From positions 1 through 62,293 of the forward strand of contig JAEMQS010000021.1 of the NCBI GenBank assembly GCA_016463765.1: a stretch of DNA of 62,293 nt. Reading direction: 5' to 3'. The notes below the pieces were generated by a model, which was given only the letters and a program-made list of their open reading frames with translations, searched no databases and was not told the origin of the DNA. The position numbers were made by a program, and so were the translations under genes. The stretch comes from Solirubrobacteraceae bacterium (GTDB lineage: Bacteria > Actinomycetota > Thermoleophilia > Solirubrobacterales > Solirubrobacteraceae). Every line of letters starts with the position of its first letter. The stretch's first letter is position 1. This document shows positions 35,372-42,187 of the stretch, in pieces.

Positions 35372-36930
35372 CTATCGCCGGGTCCCGTAGGGTGCGACGG
35401 GTAGGGATGCCTCGCGCCGCCACGTGTCAGATCATCCGCCGCGCCACCAAGCGCGGCACAAGCTACTTCCTCCGCGTTCGCTACGACGGAGAGCGGGTGC
35501 TCGTCCGCCTGGGCGGTTCATGGGAAGGGTGGGACGAGGAGCGCGTCGAAACCGAGCGCGCGCTCACTGCGCAGCTACTCGCCCGCGGCGAATGGCGCCC
35601 CCCTGACGACCAGCGCCGTGCACAAGCGGCCGCTCGATCACGTAGGGCGGCCCGTTCACAGACGTTCCACCGTGTCGCCTCCGACTACTACGCCGCGCAG
35701 GAGCCCCGGCTGAAGTCCGACAAGAGCAAGACCGACCTGAAGTGGCGGCTCAGCGTTGCGTCAACGTATCTCGGCGAGTTCGCGATCGATGAGATCAACG
35801 AGGGCCACATCGACGACATGGTCACCGCTCTGCTGAAAGAGCGCGACGAGATCGAACGCGCGGCCGCCGGCGGCGAACCTCTCAAGGAGACGTACGTCGA
35901 CTCGCGCACCGGCCGGGAACACGAGCGCCGACGCCGCGGGCTCAGCAACGACTCCATCAACAAGATTGTTGCCGGCACGGCCCGCGTTCTCGAAGACCAG
36001 CGTCGGCGCGGCGTCATCGACCGCGTGCCCGTCGACCGCACCAGCCGTGTGAAGTCCGCTGCGCCGTCGCGCAGCTTTCTCGAGGTGTTCCAGATGCAGG
36101 CGGTCCGTCGGGCTGCCACCGCGCTGGAGGTCGAGGCGCGTGGCCTGACCTGGGATGACGTCAAGGCCATCCGGCGAAGCAGGAAGAGCGCTGTCGCCCT
36201 GGCCAAGGAGTACCGGGTCAGCGACGTGCTGATTGGCAAGATCCGCCGCCGCGAGATCTGGACCGAGCAGCCCAAGCGCCGGCGCAACGACGTGCCGCGC
36301 GTCGCGCCCATCGGGCTGCTCCTGCTCTCTGGAGTGCGCATCAGCGAAGGGTGCGGGCTGGAGTTCGCCCGGCACATCGACTTCCCCGCCGGCCTCATCC
36401 GCATCACGCGTGACATCACGAAGTCCGACGCTGGCGTCCGTGCTATCCCGATGCTTCCGCGCGTCCGTGACGACCTGCTCGCCCTGAAGGCGGACCGCGG
36501 CGGCCGGTACGTCCTCGAGACACGCGACGGCAACCCGCAGCGCCCAGACAACGTCCGCGCGAACCTCATCGACAAGGTCGTCGAGCTCTCCAACGAGATG
36601 CTCGCCGCCGCCGGTCAGCGCCCGATCGAGCACTGCACCCCTCACTCGCTGCGCCGCACGTTCGCGTCGATCATGGCCGAGGTCGGCGTGCCGCCACGCC
36701 GCGCGATGACGCTCATGGGCCACACCGACGCGCGGTTCACGATGAGCGTCTACCAGCAGGTGCTCGACATGGGCGCCGAGGAGTGGAGGGCGCTCCCTGA
36801 CGTCCTCGGATGCACGCCTCAGGAGGCGCTCGGGATCCTCACCGGCCGCTCCGTCGGGGCGTCTGCAGCCCGGGGATTGGGCAACGAATGGGCAACCGAG
36901 CCCGCCAACGCCGACGCGGACGCGAAATGA
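35368..36930 (+). CDS. Tyrosine recombinase/integrase with an inserted HTH-like segment
   Basis: The 520-aa integrase has an N-terminal arm-binding region (about 15-75), a SAM-like core-binding domain (about 98-220) and a catalytic domain with R324 (SGVRISEG), K352, H426xxR429 (HSLRR), H452 (MGHTD) and Y462 (MSVYQQ). Between the core-binding and catalytic parts sits an unusual insertion (about 258-305) containing WDDVKAIRRSRKSAVALAKE and YRVSDVLIGKIRRREIW, a helix-turn-helix pattern like those beside HNH homing nucleases. GTG 35368 overlaps the previous stop; ATG 35407 is an alternative. The gene points at and ends 52 bp from tRNA-Gly, its probable target. Confidence 0.9.
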   Translation: MTIAGSRRVRRVGMPRAATCQIIRRATKRGTSYFLRVRYDGERVLVRLGGSWEGWDEERVETERALTAQLLARGEWRPPDDQRRAQAAARSRRAARSQTFHRVASDYYAAQEPRLKSDKSKTDLKWRLSVASTYLGEFAIDEINEGHIDDMVTALLKERDEIERAAAGGEPLKETYVDSRTGREHERRRRGLSNDSINKIVAGTARVLEDQRRRGVIDRVPVDRTSRVKSAAPSRSFLEVFQMQAVRRAATALEVEARGLTWDDVKAIRRSRKSAVALAKEYRVSDVLIGKIRRREIWTEQPKRRRNDVPRVAPIGLLLLSGVRISEGCGLEFARHIDFPAGLIRITRDITKSDAGVRAIPMLPRVRDDLLALKADRGGRYVLETRDGNPQRPDNVRANLIDKVVELSNEMLAAAGQRPIEHCTPHSLRRTFASIMAEVGVPPRRAMTLMGHTDARFTMSVYQQVLDMGAEEWRALPDVLGCTPQEALGILTGRSVGASAARGLGNEWATEPANADADAK

Positions 36931-36950
36931 CCCGCGCCCCCGGGAACGAG

Positions 36951-36974
36951 AAAGGCCCGCCGTAGCGGGCCTTT
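36951..36974. terminator. Bidirectional terminator between integrase and tRNA-Gly
   Basis: A 10-bp stem AAAGGCCCGC / GCGGGCCTTT with a 4-nt loop ends in T-runs on both strands. It can serve both the integrase mRNA and the tRNA-Gly transcript. Confidence 0.8.
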
Positions 36975-36982
36975 CGTGTGGA

Positions 36983-37056
36983 AGCGGATGAAGGGACTCG
37001 AACCCTCGACCTTCTGCATGGCAAGCAGACGCTCTAGCCAACTGAGCTACATCCGC
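36983..37056 (-). tRNA. tRNA-Gly(GCC)
   Basis: A complete 74-nt cloverleaf reads on the minus strand: acceptor GCGGATG/CATCCGC, D arm GCTC/GAGC, anticodon arm TCTGC-TTGCCAT-GCAGA (anticodon GCC), T arm GAGGG-TTCGAGT-CCCTT and discriminator T. No CCA is encoded. It neighbours an integrase gene and is the likely attachment target. Confidence 0.96.
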
Positions 37057-37128
37057 AAGGAGGAGCGATGATAGCGGCCCCACGCGCCGTCTTGCGATCA
37101 GCCCTCAAGCCTTTGGGGTAACCCGCCG

Positions 37129-37737
37129 ATGTGGGCCCCGATGCGCATGCCTCCCGCTCTGCGCAAACGCGAGACCCATGGCACATGGCCATGGGTGGCT
37201 GCCGCGGCGTCGACACCCTCAGTTGTCGCCGTGTACGCCGCTCGTGACTGGCTGAAGCAGGACGGGCGATGGGCGCTCTGGCTCCCGTTGCCCGTCCTGT
37301 TCTGCCATCAGACCGAGGAGTGGGTCGTGCCCGGCGGGTTCCTGCCGTGGTTCAACCGCGAGGTCACCCACAGCGGGCGCGACGAGTTCCCGATCACCCG
37401 CGAGCTCGGGTTGGTCATCAACGTCGGCCTGGGCTGGATCCTCTGCGCGGCCGCAGGCGCGTCCGGGCGCCGTCGCCCGTTCCTGCCGGCGATGAGCCTT
37501 GCGCTGTTCATCGGCAATGCCGGCCTGCACGGCGGGCAGCTGGTGAAGGCGCGCCGCTACAACCCGGGCGCGGGAACCGGCGTGCTCGTGATGCTGCCCG
37601 TGGGCCTGCTCGGGCTGGTGCGGCTGCTGCGCGACCCCGAGGTCGAGAACCGCCGGGTCCTGACCGGCGTGGTCGCCGGGATCGCGGCATCGGCGGCGCT
37701 GCTCGTCGCGATGCGGGTGCGCGTCAGCCGCGGGTGA
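37129..37737 (+). CDS. HXXEE-domain membrane protein
   Basis: The 202-aa protein has four or five hydrophobic helices. The motif CHQTEEWVVPGGF (HQTEE, near residue 60) defines the HXXEE family of unknown function, in which the His-Glu-Glu residues may bind a metal in the membrane. Further family-like segments are ELGLVINVGLGWILCAAAG and FIGNAGLHGGQLVKARRYNPG. The start is ATG 37129; ATG 37141 or 37147 are possible, and no clear ribosome binding site helps. Its last 14 bp overlap the convergent SanA-type gene. Confidence 0.8.
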   Translation: MWAPMRMPPALRKRETHGTWPWVAAAASTPSVVAVYAARDWLKQDGRWALWLPLPVLFCHQTEEWVVPGGFLPWFNREVTHSGRDEFPITRELGLVINVGLGWILCAAAGASGRRRPFLPAMSLALFIGNAGLHGGQLVKARRYNPGAGTGVLVMLPVGLLGLVRLLRDPEVENRRVLTGVVAGIAASAALLVAMRVRVSRG

Positions 37738-38398
37738 GCCGGCCGTCGCCCGTGATCGGGATCCGCGGGCCGAGGAACTGCGGGTCGCGGCCGACCACGA
37801 CCTCCTGAACGGCCTTGGGACGCGCCAGCCACTCGCGCACGCTCGAGCGCGCGTTGTGGCGACCGTAGGCGCGCAGGTCCGCCGACACGCCGTGAACGTC
37901 CAGTCCGGCGCGCTGGCCGAGCCATACGGCGCGGGGGAGGTGGAAGCCCTGGGTGACGACGAGCGCCGACTCCACGCCGAAGACCTTCTGGGCTCGAACC
38001 ATGCTGCTCCACGTGTCGAAGCCCGCGTGGTCGGTGAAGATGTCGCGGTCCGGGACGCCCGCCGCGAGGAGACCTCGACGCATCGCATTGACCTCGTCGT
38101 AGCCGCGCGTGCCGTGGTCGCCGGAGGCGATGACGCGGTCGACCTTGCCCTCGCGGTACAGCCGGGCGCCGGTGCTCACGCGGTCGGCGAGCATCGCGGT
38201 CATCGTCCCGTCAGGCACGACGCGCGCGCCGAGGACGATCGCCGCCTGCGCCCGCGGTGCCTGGGCGGGGCGGTCGGTGATGTCCCCGCGCGCTCCGAGC
38301 AGGACGATCGCGTTCGAGACCATGACGACCAGCAGCCCGGCGACAACCAGTCCACCAGCGAGACCCACGAGCAGCTTCCAGCGTGAACGTCGGCGCAC
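37724..38398 (-). CDS. SanA/YdcF-type DUF218 protein
   Basis: The 224-aa protein has one N-terminal membrane helix (LLVGLAGGLVVAGLLVVMV) and a DUF218 domain with QAAIVLGARVVPDGTMTAML, VIASGDHGTRGYDEVNAM and ALVVTQGFHLPRAVWLGQRA. Members such as SanA affect envelope barrier functions and vancomycin sensitivity; the biochemical role is unclear. The open frame extends to 38485, but that would run through tRNA-Cys, so I chose GTG 38398 with AGGGGG about 8 bases upstream (GTG 38407 is possible). It lies 30 bp after tRNA-Cys on the same strand. Confidence 0.85.
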   Translation of the reverse strand: MRRRSRWKLLVGLAGGLVVAGLLVVMVSNAIVLLGARGDITDRPAQAPRAQAAIVLGARVVPDGTMTAMLADRVSTGARLYREGKVDRVIASGDHGTRGYDEVNAMRRGLLAAGVPDRDIFTDHAGFDTWSSMVRAQKVFGVESALVVTQGFHLPRAVWLGQRAGLDVHGVSADLRAYGRHNARSSVREWLARPKAVQEVVVGRDPQFLGPRIPITGDGRLTRG

Positions 38399-38428
38399 GG
38401 CGCGCACCCCCTGAGTCGCCTCGAGCAG

Positions 38429-38499
38429 AGGCGCCGACCAGAATCGAACTGGTGTAAACGGCTTTGCAGGCCGCTGCGTAGCCACTCCGCCACGGCGCC
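38429..38499 (-). tRNA. tRNA-Cys(GCA)
   Basis: A 71-nt cloverleaf on the minus strand: acceptor GGCGCCG/CGGCGCC, D arm GGCGGAGTGGC region, anticodon loop CTGCAAA (GCA), T arm ACCAG-TTCGATT-CTGGT and discriminator T, the identity base for cysteine. No CCA is encoded. Confidence 0.95.
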
Positions 38500-38558
38500 G
38501 GGGACAAGCAATGGTAGTGGCAGGCCGGACCGCTTCGCTCTGCGGTTCCGGGCGCGCG

Positions 38559-38598
38559 TATCCTGCGGCGGATGCCCGACCTCACCGACCGCTCGTGA
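38559..38598 (+). promoter_or_regulatory. Leaderless promoter and 8-codon leader ORF before the MBL-like gene
   Basis: TATCCT at 38559-38564 lies 7 nt before ATG 38572, the leaderless spacing seen elsewhere in this window. The ATG opens MPDLTDRS and a TGA at 38596-38598 that overlaps GTG 38595 of the next gene (GTGA). The leader ORF may thus deliver ribosomes to the main gene by termination-reinitiation. Confidence 0.5.
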
Positions 38599-39212
38599 CC
38601 GCCGCGTCCGTCGAATTCTGCGACGACTTCCCCGGCGTCGTCGGCTGGATCCATCCCGAGCCGGCGTGGATGCTGCGCGCGGGCCACGCGGTGCTCAGCG
38701 GGGGACGGGTGTGGGTGATCGACCCCACGGCGGGTGACGGTGTCCTGGAGCGGATCGTCGGCCTCGGCGTGCCGGGCGGCGTGGTCCAGCTGCTGGACCG
38801 CCACAACCGTGACTGCGCGGACCTCGCGCACCGCCTCGGGGTGCCGCACTACAAACTGCCGTTCAACGGGGTGGCCGATGCGCCGTTCGAGGTCCTGCCG
38901 GTACGGCGGATCCCCGGCTGGCACGAGGTCGCGCTGTGGTTCCCGGAGGAACGGACGCTGGCGTGCGCGGACGTGTTCGCGGCGGCTCCCGGCTACACCG
39001 CGCGGCGTGAGCGGGTCGGTGTTCATCCGATGATGCGGGCGCTGCCGCCGAAGAAGTTCGCCGAGCTCGACGTGCAGCGGCTGCTCATGGGGCATGGGCA
39101 TGGGATTGACGGCCCGGAGGCGTCCGTCGCGATCGCCGACGCGCTCCGTACGGCGCGGCGGAACCTGCCGTTTCTGCTGGTCGATGGCATCAAGCATGCG
39201 GTCGGGCGCTGA
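38595..39212 (+). CDS. Metallo-beta-lactamase-fold-like protein lacking the usual metal motif
   Basis: The 205-aa protein follows the MBL fold in order: RVWVIDPTAGDGVLERIVGL, a strand-helix VVQLLDRHNRDCADLAHRLG where HxHxDH is expected, a WFPEERTLACADVFAA segment at the Asp-ligand position, and LLMGHGHGIDG at the last His position. The first motif reads DRHNRDCAD, so only one His is kept and the metal site is incomplete. It may be a non-hydrolytic relative or bind metal differently. The GTG start overlaps the leader ORF stop. Confidence 0.7.
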   Translation: MTAASVEFCDDFPGVVGWIHPEPAWMLRAGHAVLSGGRVWVIDPTAGDGVLERIVGLGVPGGVVQLLDRHNRDCADLAHRLGVPHYKLPFNGVADAPFEVLPVRRIPGWHEVALWFPEERTLACADVFAAAPGYTARRERVGVHPMMRALPPKKFAELDVQRLLMGHGHGIDGPEASVAIADALRTARRNLPFLLVDGIKHAVGR

Positions 39213-39248
39213 CCCCGCGCGACGCTTGCTACTCTGCTTGATCTCCCA

Positions 39249-39321
39249 GGGCGATTAGCTCAGCTGGGAGAGCGCCTGCTCGACAAGCAGGAGGTCACTG
39301 GTTCGAGCCCAGTATCGCCCA
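39249..39321 (+). tRNA. tRNA-Val(GAC)
   Basis: A 73-nt cloverleaf: acceptor GGGCGAT/ATCGCCC, D arm GCTC/GAGC, anticodon arm CCTGC-TCGACAA-GCAGG, variable AGGTC, T arm ACTGG-TTCGAGC-CCAGT and discriminator A. The 7-nt loop gives anticodon GAC but has C instead of the near-universal T at position 33 (see findings). Confidence 0.93.
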
Positions 39322-39328
39322 TCTTTCG

Positions 39329-39353
39329 AAGGCCCCGGAAACCCCGGGGCCTT
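39329..39353 (+). terminator. Terminator of tRNA-Val
   Basis: A 10-bp stem AAGGCCCCGG / CCGGGGCCTT with a 5-nt loop begins 8 nt after the tRNA. Confidence 0.75.
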
Positions 39354-39391
39354 CGGCGTTTCCGGGGTCAGATCGGCGTACAGTTCGCAGC

Positions 39392-40138
39392 ATGCTTCTT
39401 CGCGCCTGCCTTGCCTTGACCGCGCTGCTCGCCAGCGCCGCATTCCCCGCCCTCGCCGGCGCCGCGACGAAGCTCCAGGGCACCGTCACGTGGACCACAA
39501 CCGCGACGCAGAGCACCAACTCCGAGTCGGAGTCGTTCGAGTCCAAGGAGACCCGCACCGTCACGATGAAGGTGCGGATGACCAAGCGCGCCGGCGCGTT
39601 CGGGTGGCAGCCCGAGGACAACGGCAGTTCCTACACCGGGAAGTACACGCTGAGCTCCACGCGCGTCGAGCGCGACAGCAGCGGCGGGCCGTCCTGCACG
39701 ACGACGAACGCGGGAACCGGCCGAGCCAGTGGCAAGCTGCCGAAGAAGCCGCGCAGCACCACGCCGCCGGCGCTGTTCGCCTCGGTCCTGCCGAGCACCG
39801 CGACGCTGGGGTCCTCGACGAAGGCCATCGCGCTGCGCCCGATCCTCCGGTACAAGGGCGAGAGCACCGTGGTCACGACCGGTTCGGGGCTCAGCCCGTG
39901 CCAGAGCGGTCAGGACGTCGACCCGATCGACGGCAGCCTCGCGCCGACCGACGACGCCACCCAGATCTGTTACCCGGCTGGGACGAGCAAGCGGACGACG
40001 ACGCCGCAGGCCGGCACGCTGATGGGGGCGTGGAAGAAGGGCTCCCGGGCGTTCTCGTTCAGCTGCAGCAAGACCTTCAGCCAGTCGGAAGGCCGCAAGG
40101 TCGCCGTGAAGGTCACGGGTTCGCTGAAGGCGCGATAG
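39392..40138 (+). CDS. Exported protein of unknown function
   Basis: The 248-aa protein has a clear signal peptide (MLLRACLALTALLASAAFPA, then LAGAA). The mature part is Ser/Thr-rich and beta-like, with cysteine pairs (PSCTTTNAG, SPCQSG, ICYPAG, FSCSKTF) that could form disulfides. I recognise no family. TACAGT lies 7 nt before ATG 39392, so a leaderless transcript is likely. It belongs to the group of small exported proteins common in this window. Confidence 0.72.
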   Translation: MLLRACLALTALLASAAFPALAGAATKLQGTVTWTTTATQSTNSESESFESKETRTVTMKVRMTKRAGAFGWQPEDNGSSYTGKYTLSSTRVERDSSGGPSCTTTNAGTGRASGKLPKKPRSTTPPALFASVLPSTATLGSSTKAIALRPILRYKGESTVVTTGSGLSPCQSGQDVDPIDGSLAPTDDATQICYPAGTSKRTTTPQAGTLMGAWKKGSRAFSFSCSKTFSQSEGRKVAVKVTGSLKAR

Positions 40139-40191
40139 GCGTGTTGCAGTCCTGAGCGTGACCGGCGCGGGTGATCGGCATGATGACGGGC

Positions 40192-40422
40192 ATGTCGACC
40201 ACATCGTCCAAGCGTCGTTGGAGCGATCTCACGACGCCACAACGGGCTGCCATTCTCGCGGCCGGCCTCGCCCAGTTCACGCTCCAGGCGATCGCGCTGC
40301 GCGATCTTCGTCGCCAGCCCGCCAAGCACGTCCGCGGTCCCAAGCGCGTCTGGGCAGCGGTGTCGTTCGTGAACTTCCTCGGCCCGATCGCCTACCTCGC
40401 TTGGGGTCGGCGCCGCCGGTGA
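40192..40422 (+). CDS. Small PLDc_N-like membrane protein
   Basis: The 76-aa protein has two helices (AAILAAGLAQFTLQAIALRD and WAAVSFVNFLGPIAYLAWGR) with the short-loop arrangement of the phospholipase D nuclease N-terminal (PLDc_N) family, found alone as small actinobacterial membrane proteins. ATG 40192 begins MSTTSSKRRWSDLTTPQRAA. Upstream in-frame ATGs at 40171-40186 are less likely. The function is unknown. Confidence 0.7.
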   Translation: MSTTSSKRRWSDLTTPQRAAILAAGLAQFTLQAIALRDLRRQPAKHVRGPKRVWAAVSFVNFLGPIAYLAWGRRRR

Positions 40423-40517
40423 AGGTCACGGGCGCGCCGAACGACACGTAGCGACGCCCGAACATTCGGGCAGGTGCCGCGCGGACGCGCTCGGCGTTCC
40501 CTGCGTACCTTGTGCCG

Positions 40518-41714
40518 GTGCTCCTGATCGCGCGAACGCCCGGACCCCTGCGGCGTTACTTCGGAGCGTTCGCGCTGTCCACGCTCGGCGGCTCGATGGC
40601 GTACGTCGCGGTGCTGCTCGTCGCGCTGGACCGCTCAGGGTCGGGACTGGCCGTCACGGCGGTGCTCCTGGCGGAACTGCTGCCGGTGGCGCTGGCCGGT
40701 GCGCTGTTCGGTTCGTTCGCCGATAGGTACTCCCGTCGCGTGCTCATGGTCATCGCCGATGTGCTCGGCGGGGTGGCCTTCGTCGGGCTGGCGTTCTCTG
40801 ACGGGATCGCTCCCACCATCGCGTTCGCGGTGCTCGCGGGATTTGGCGTCTCACTGTTCATGCCGACGAGCAAGGCGGCGATCGGCGCGCTTGCGGGCGA
40901 CCAGACCGACGAGGCGATGGGTGCGTCGGTCACGATCTTCTCGGCCTCCATGCTGGCTGGTCCCGCGATCGGCGCCGGGGTGCTGCTGTTCGCCTCCGCG
41001 GAGACGCTGCTGATGGCCAACGCCGCGTCGTTCCTGATCTCCGCCGTGGTGATCTGGGGACTGCCACTGGACCGGGAGCCGCGTCGCGCATCCGGAGGTG
41101 AGACGGACGAGGACGAGGGCGACCGCCGGCGGTCGGTGCGGGACGGTTGGCGCGCCATGGGGGACATCCGCGGGTTGCGGCTGGTGGTGGTCCTGGGGGC
41201 GTCGACGGCGCTGTCCTTGTCGATGGTCAACGTCGCCGAGCCGCTCCTCGCGACCGGGCCGTTGAACGCCGGAGCGGCGGGGTTTTCCGCCCTGATCGCG
41301 TGTTTCGGCATAGGGGCGGTGGGCGGGTCGCTCGCCGGTCGGGCGCAGATGGGCCGGTTCATCGGCGCGGTCATCGCCTGCGGCGTGGTCCTGGTCATGA
41401 TCGGCCTGGCTCCGTCGCTGCTCGTCGCCGCGCCGCTGATGGCGCTCGCCGGGTACCTGGACGGCGTCATGAGCAGCAGCGACCAGCGCCTGATCGCCGA
41501 TATGACCGAGGAGGACCAGCGCGGACAGGCGTTCGGGGTCAAGCACAGCCTTGACGCGTCCGGCGTCGTCGTGGGGTTCCTGCTCGGCGGGGTGCTGGCC
41601 ACCGCGTCTGGACCGCGGCCGGTCTTCTGTATCAGCGGTGCGGTGACCGCCGTGTTCGGGGTCTTCGCGCTCGTCCGCTCGCGGGCGCTTCGGGACGCCG
41701 CCACGAACCCCTGA
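40518..41714 (+). CDS. MFS exporter (enterobactin-exporter-like, MFS_3)
   Basis: The 398-aa protein has about twelve membrane helices and the loop 2-3 motif GSFADRYSRRVLMVIADVLG of major facilitator proteins. LAGPAIGAGVLLF and DGVMSSSDQRLIADMTEEDQ, then RGQAFGVKHSLDASG, are typical of the MFS_3/EntS-like exporters. An acidic cytoplasmic loop (GGETDEDEGDRRR) joins the halves. I chose GTG 40518 because TACCTT lies exactly 6 nt upstream, the leaderless spacing seen elsewhere; GTG 40512 is possible. The substrate is unknown. Confidence 0.88.
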   Translation: MLLIARTPGPLRRYFGAFALSTLGGSMAYVAVLLVALDRSGSGLAVTAVLLAELLPVALAGALFGSFADRYSRRVLMVIADVLGGVAFVGLAFSDGIAPTIAFAVLAGFGVSLFMPTSKAAIGALAGDQTDEAMGASVTIFSASMLAGPAIGAGVLLFASAETLLMANAASFLISAVVIWGLPLDREPRRASGGETDEDEGDRRRSVRDGWRAMGDIRGLRLVVVLGASTALSLSMVNVAEPLLATGPLNAGAAGFSALIACFGIGAVGGSLAGRAQMGRFIGAVIACGVVLVMIGLAPSLLVAAPLMALAGYLDGVMSSSDQRLIADMTEEDQRGQAFGVKHSLDASGVVVGFLLGGVLATASGPRPVFCISGAVTAVFGVFALVRSRALRDAATNP

Positions 41715-41769
41715 GCGATGGGCCGCACACCGGAGCATGCGTACGCCGGACACTCTGGGATACTCGGAT

Positions 41770-41890
41770 AACGCGCGTTCTCTGTTGCGCGCACGCAAGA
41801 CCCGAGGGGGTGCACGGATGCCGTACCGTCGCTCGTAGTCACCTCGCTGGTGGTGGTTTGTGGCCGAAGCGGTCGCAAGCCACCACCGGC
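41770..41890 (+). other. sORF-hairpin unit 1: palindrome, RBS, MPYRRS ORF (41818-41838), long hairpin
   Basis: A palindrome AACGCGCGTT (41770-41779) is followed 38 bp later by a six-codon ORF ATG-CCG-TAC-CGT-CGC-TCG-TAG (41818-41838) with GAGGGGG seven bases before it. Eight bases past the stop comes a hairpin: 15-bp outer stem 41846-41860/41876-41890, and the loop itself pairs for six more (with two G-T pairs) to an AAG triloop. Every element recurs in unit 2, 198 bp further on. No larger gene is present between 41715 and 42187. The function is unknown. Confidence 0.7.
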
Positions 41891-41966
41891 CGAGACCCGG
41901 CGTCTGCCCGGGGTGGTGCGGCAATTTCCTCAGTCCACGCCGCGCGGTCTGCCACACTCTTCACGT

Positions 41967-42081
41967 AATGCGCATTCTTCCAGGTGCGCGTGCCGGATCG
42001 GGGAGGGGGTGCACGATGCCGTATCGCCGCACGTAGTCAACTCGGCGGCGGTGGTTTGCGATCACGACGACGCAAACCACC
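41967..42081 (+). other. sORF-hairpin unit 2: palindrome, RBS, MPYRRT ORF (42016-42036), hairpin
   Basis: Unit 2 has palindrome AATGCGCATT (41967-41976), 39 bp, then ATG-CCG-TAT-CGC-CGC-ACG-TAG (42016-42036) with GGGAGGGGG six bases before it. A stem of ten perfect pairs follows (42051-42060/42071-42080), extendable by G42050-C42081. Compared with unit 1 the palindrome differs by a paired change (CGCGCG to TGCGCA) and stays palindromic. The codons differ mainly at silent positions (TAC/TAT, CGT/CGC), a sign of selection on the peptide. A second small hairpin (42086-42106) precedes the hydrolase gene. Confidence 0.7.
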
Positions 42082-42187
42082 ACCCGCTGGGACGTCGCCT
42101 CCCAGCCTGGCTCCGTAGTCGCCCGTTGTCGCCCTGCGGTTCGCTCCCGTAGTCGGACCCTCGCGCGGGTGGCAGCCTGCCAAGGCC

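Noticed and set aside
7707..37056. One element bounded by matching attachment sites at 7707 and 36983
   Set aside because: The 3' halves of tRNA-Arg(CCG) and tRNA-Gly(GCC) differ in T-stem, variable loop and acceptor sequence, so they cannot be the two att copies of one integration.
41770..42081. Arginine attenuator (leader peptide with tandem Arg codons)
   Set aside because: Only two Arg codons, no alternative antiterminator pairing found, and two complete copies in tandem; the downstream hydrolase is not an arginine gene.
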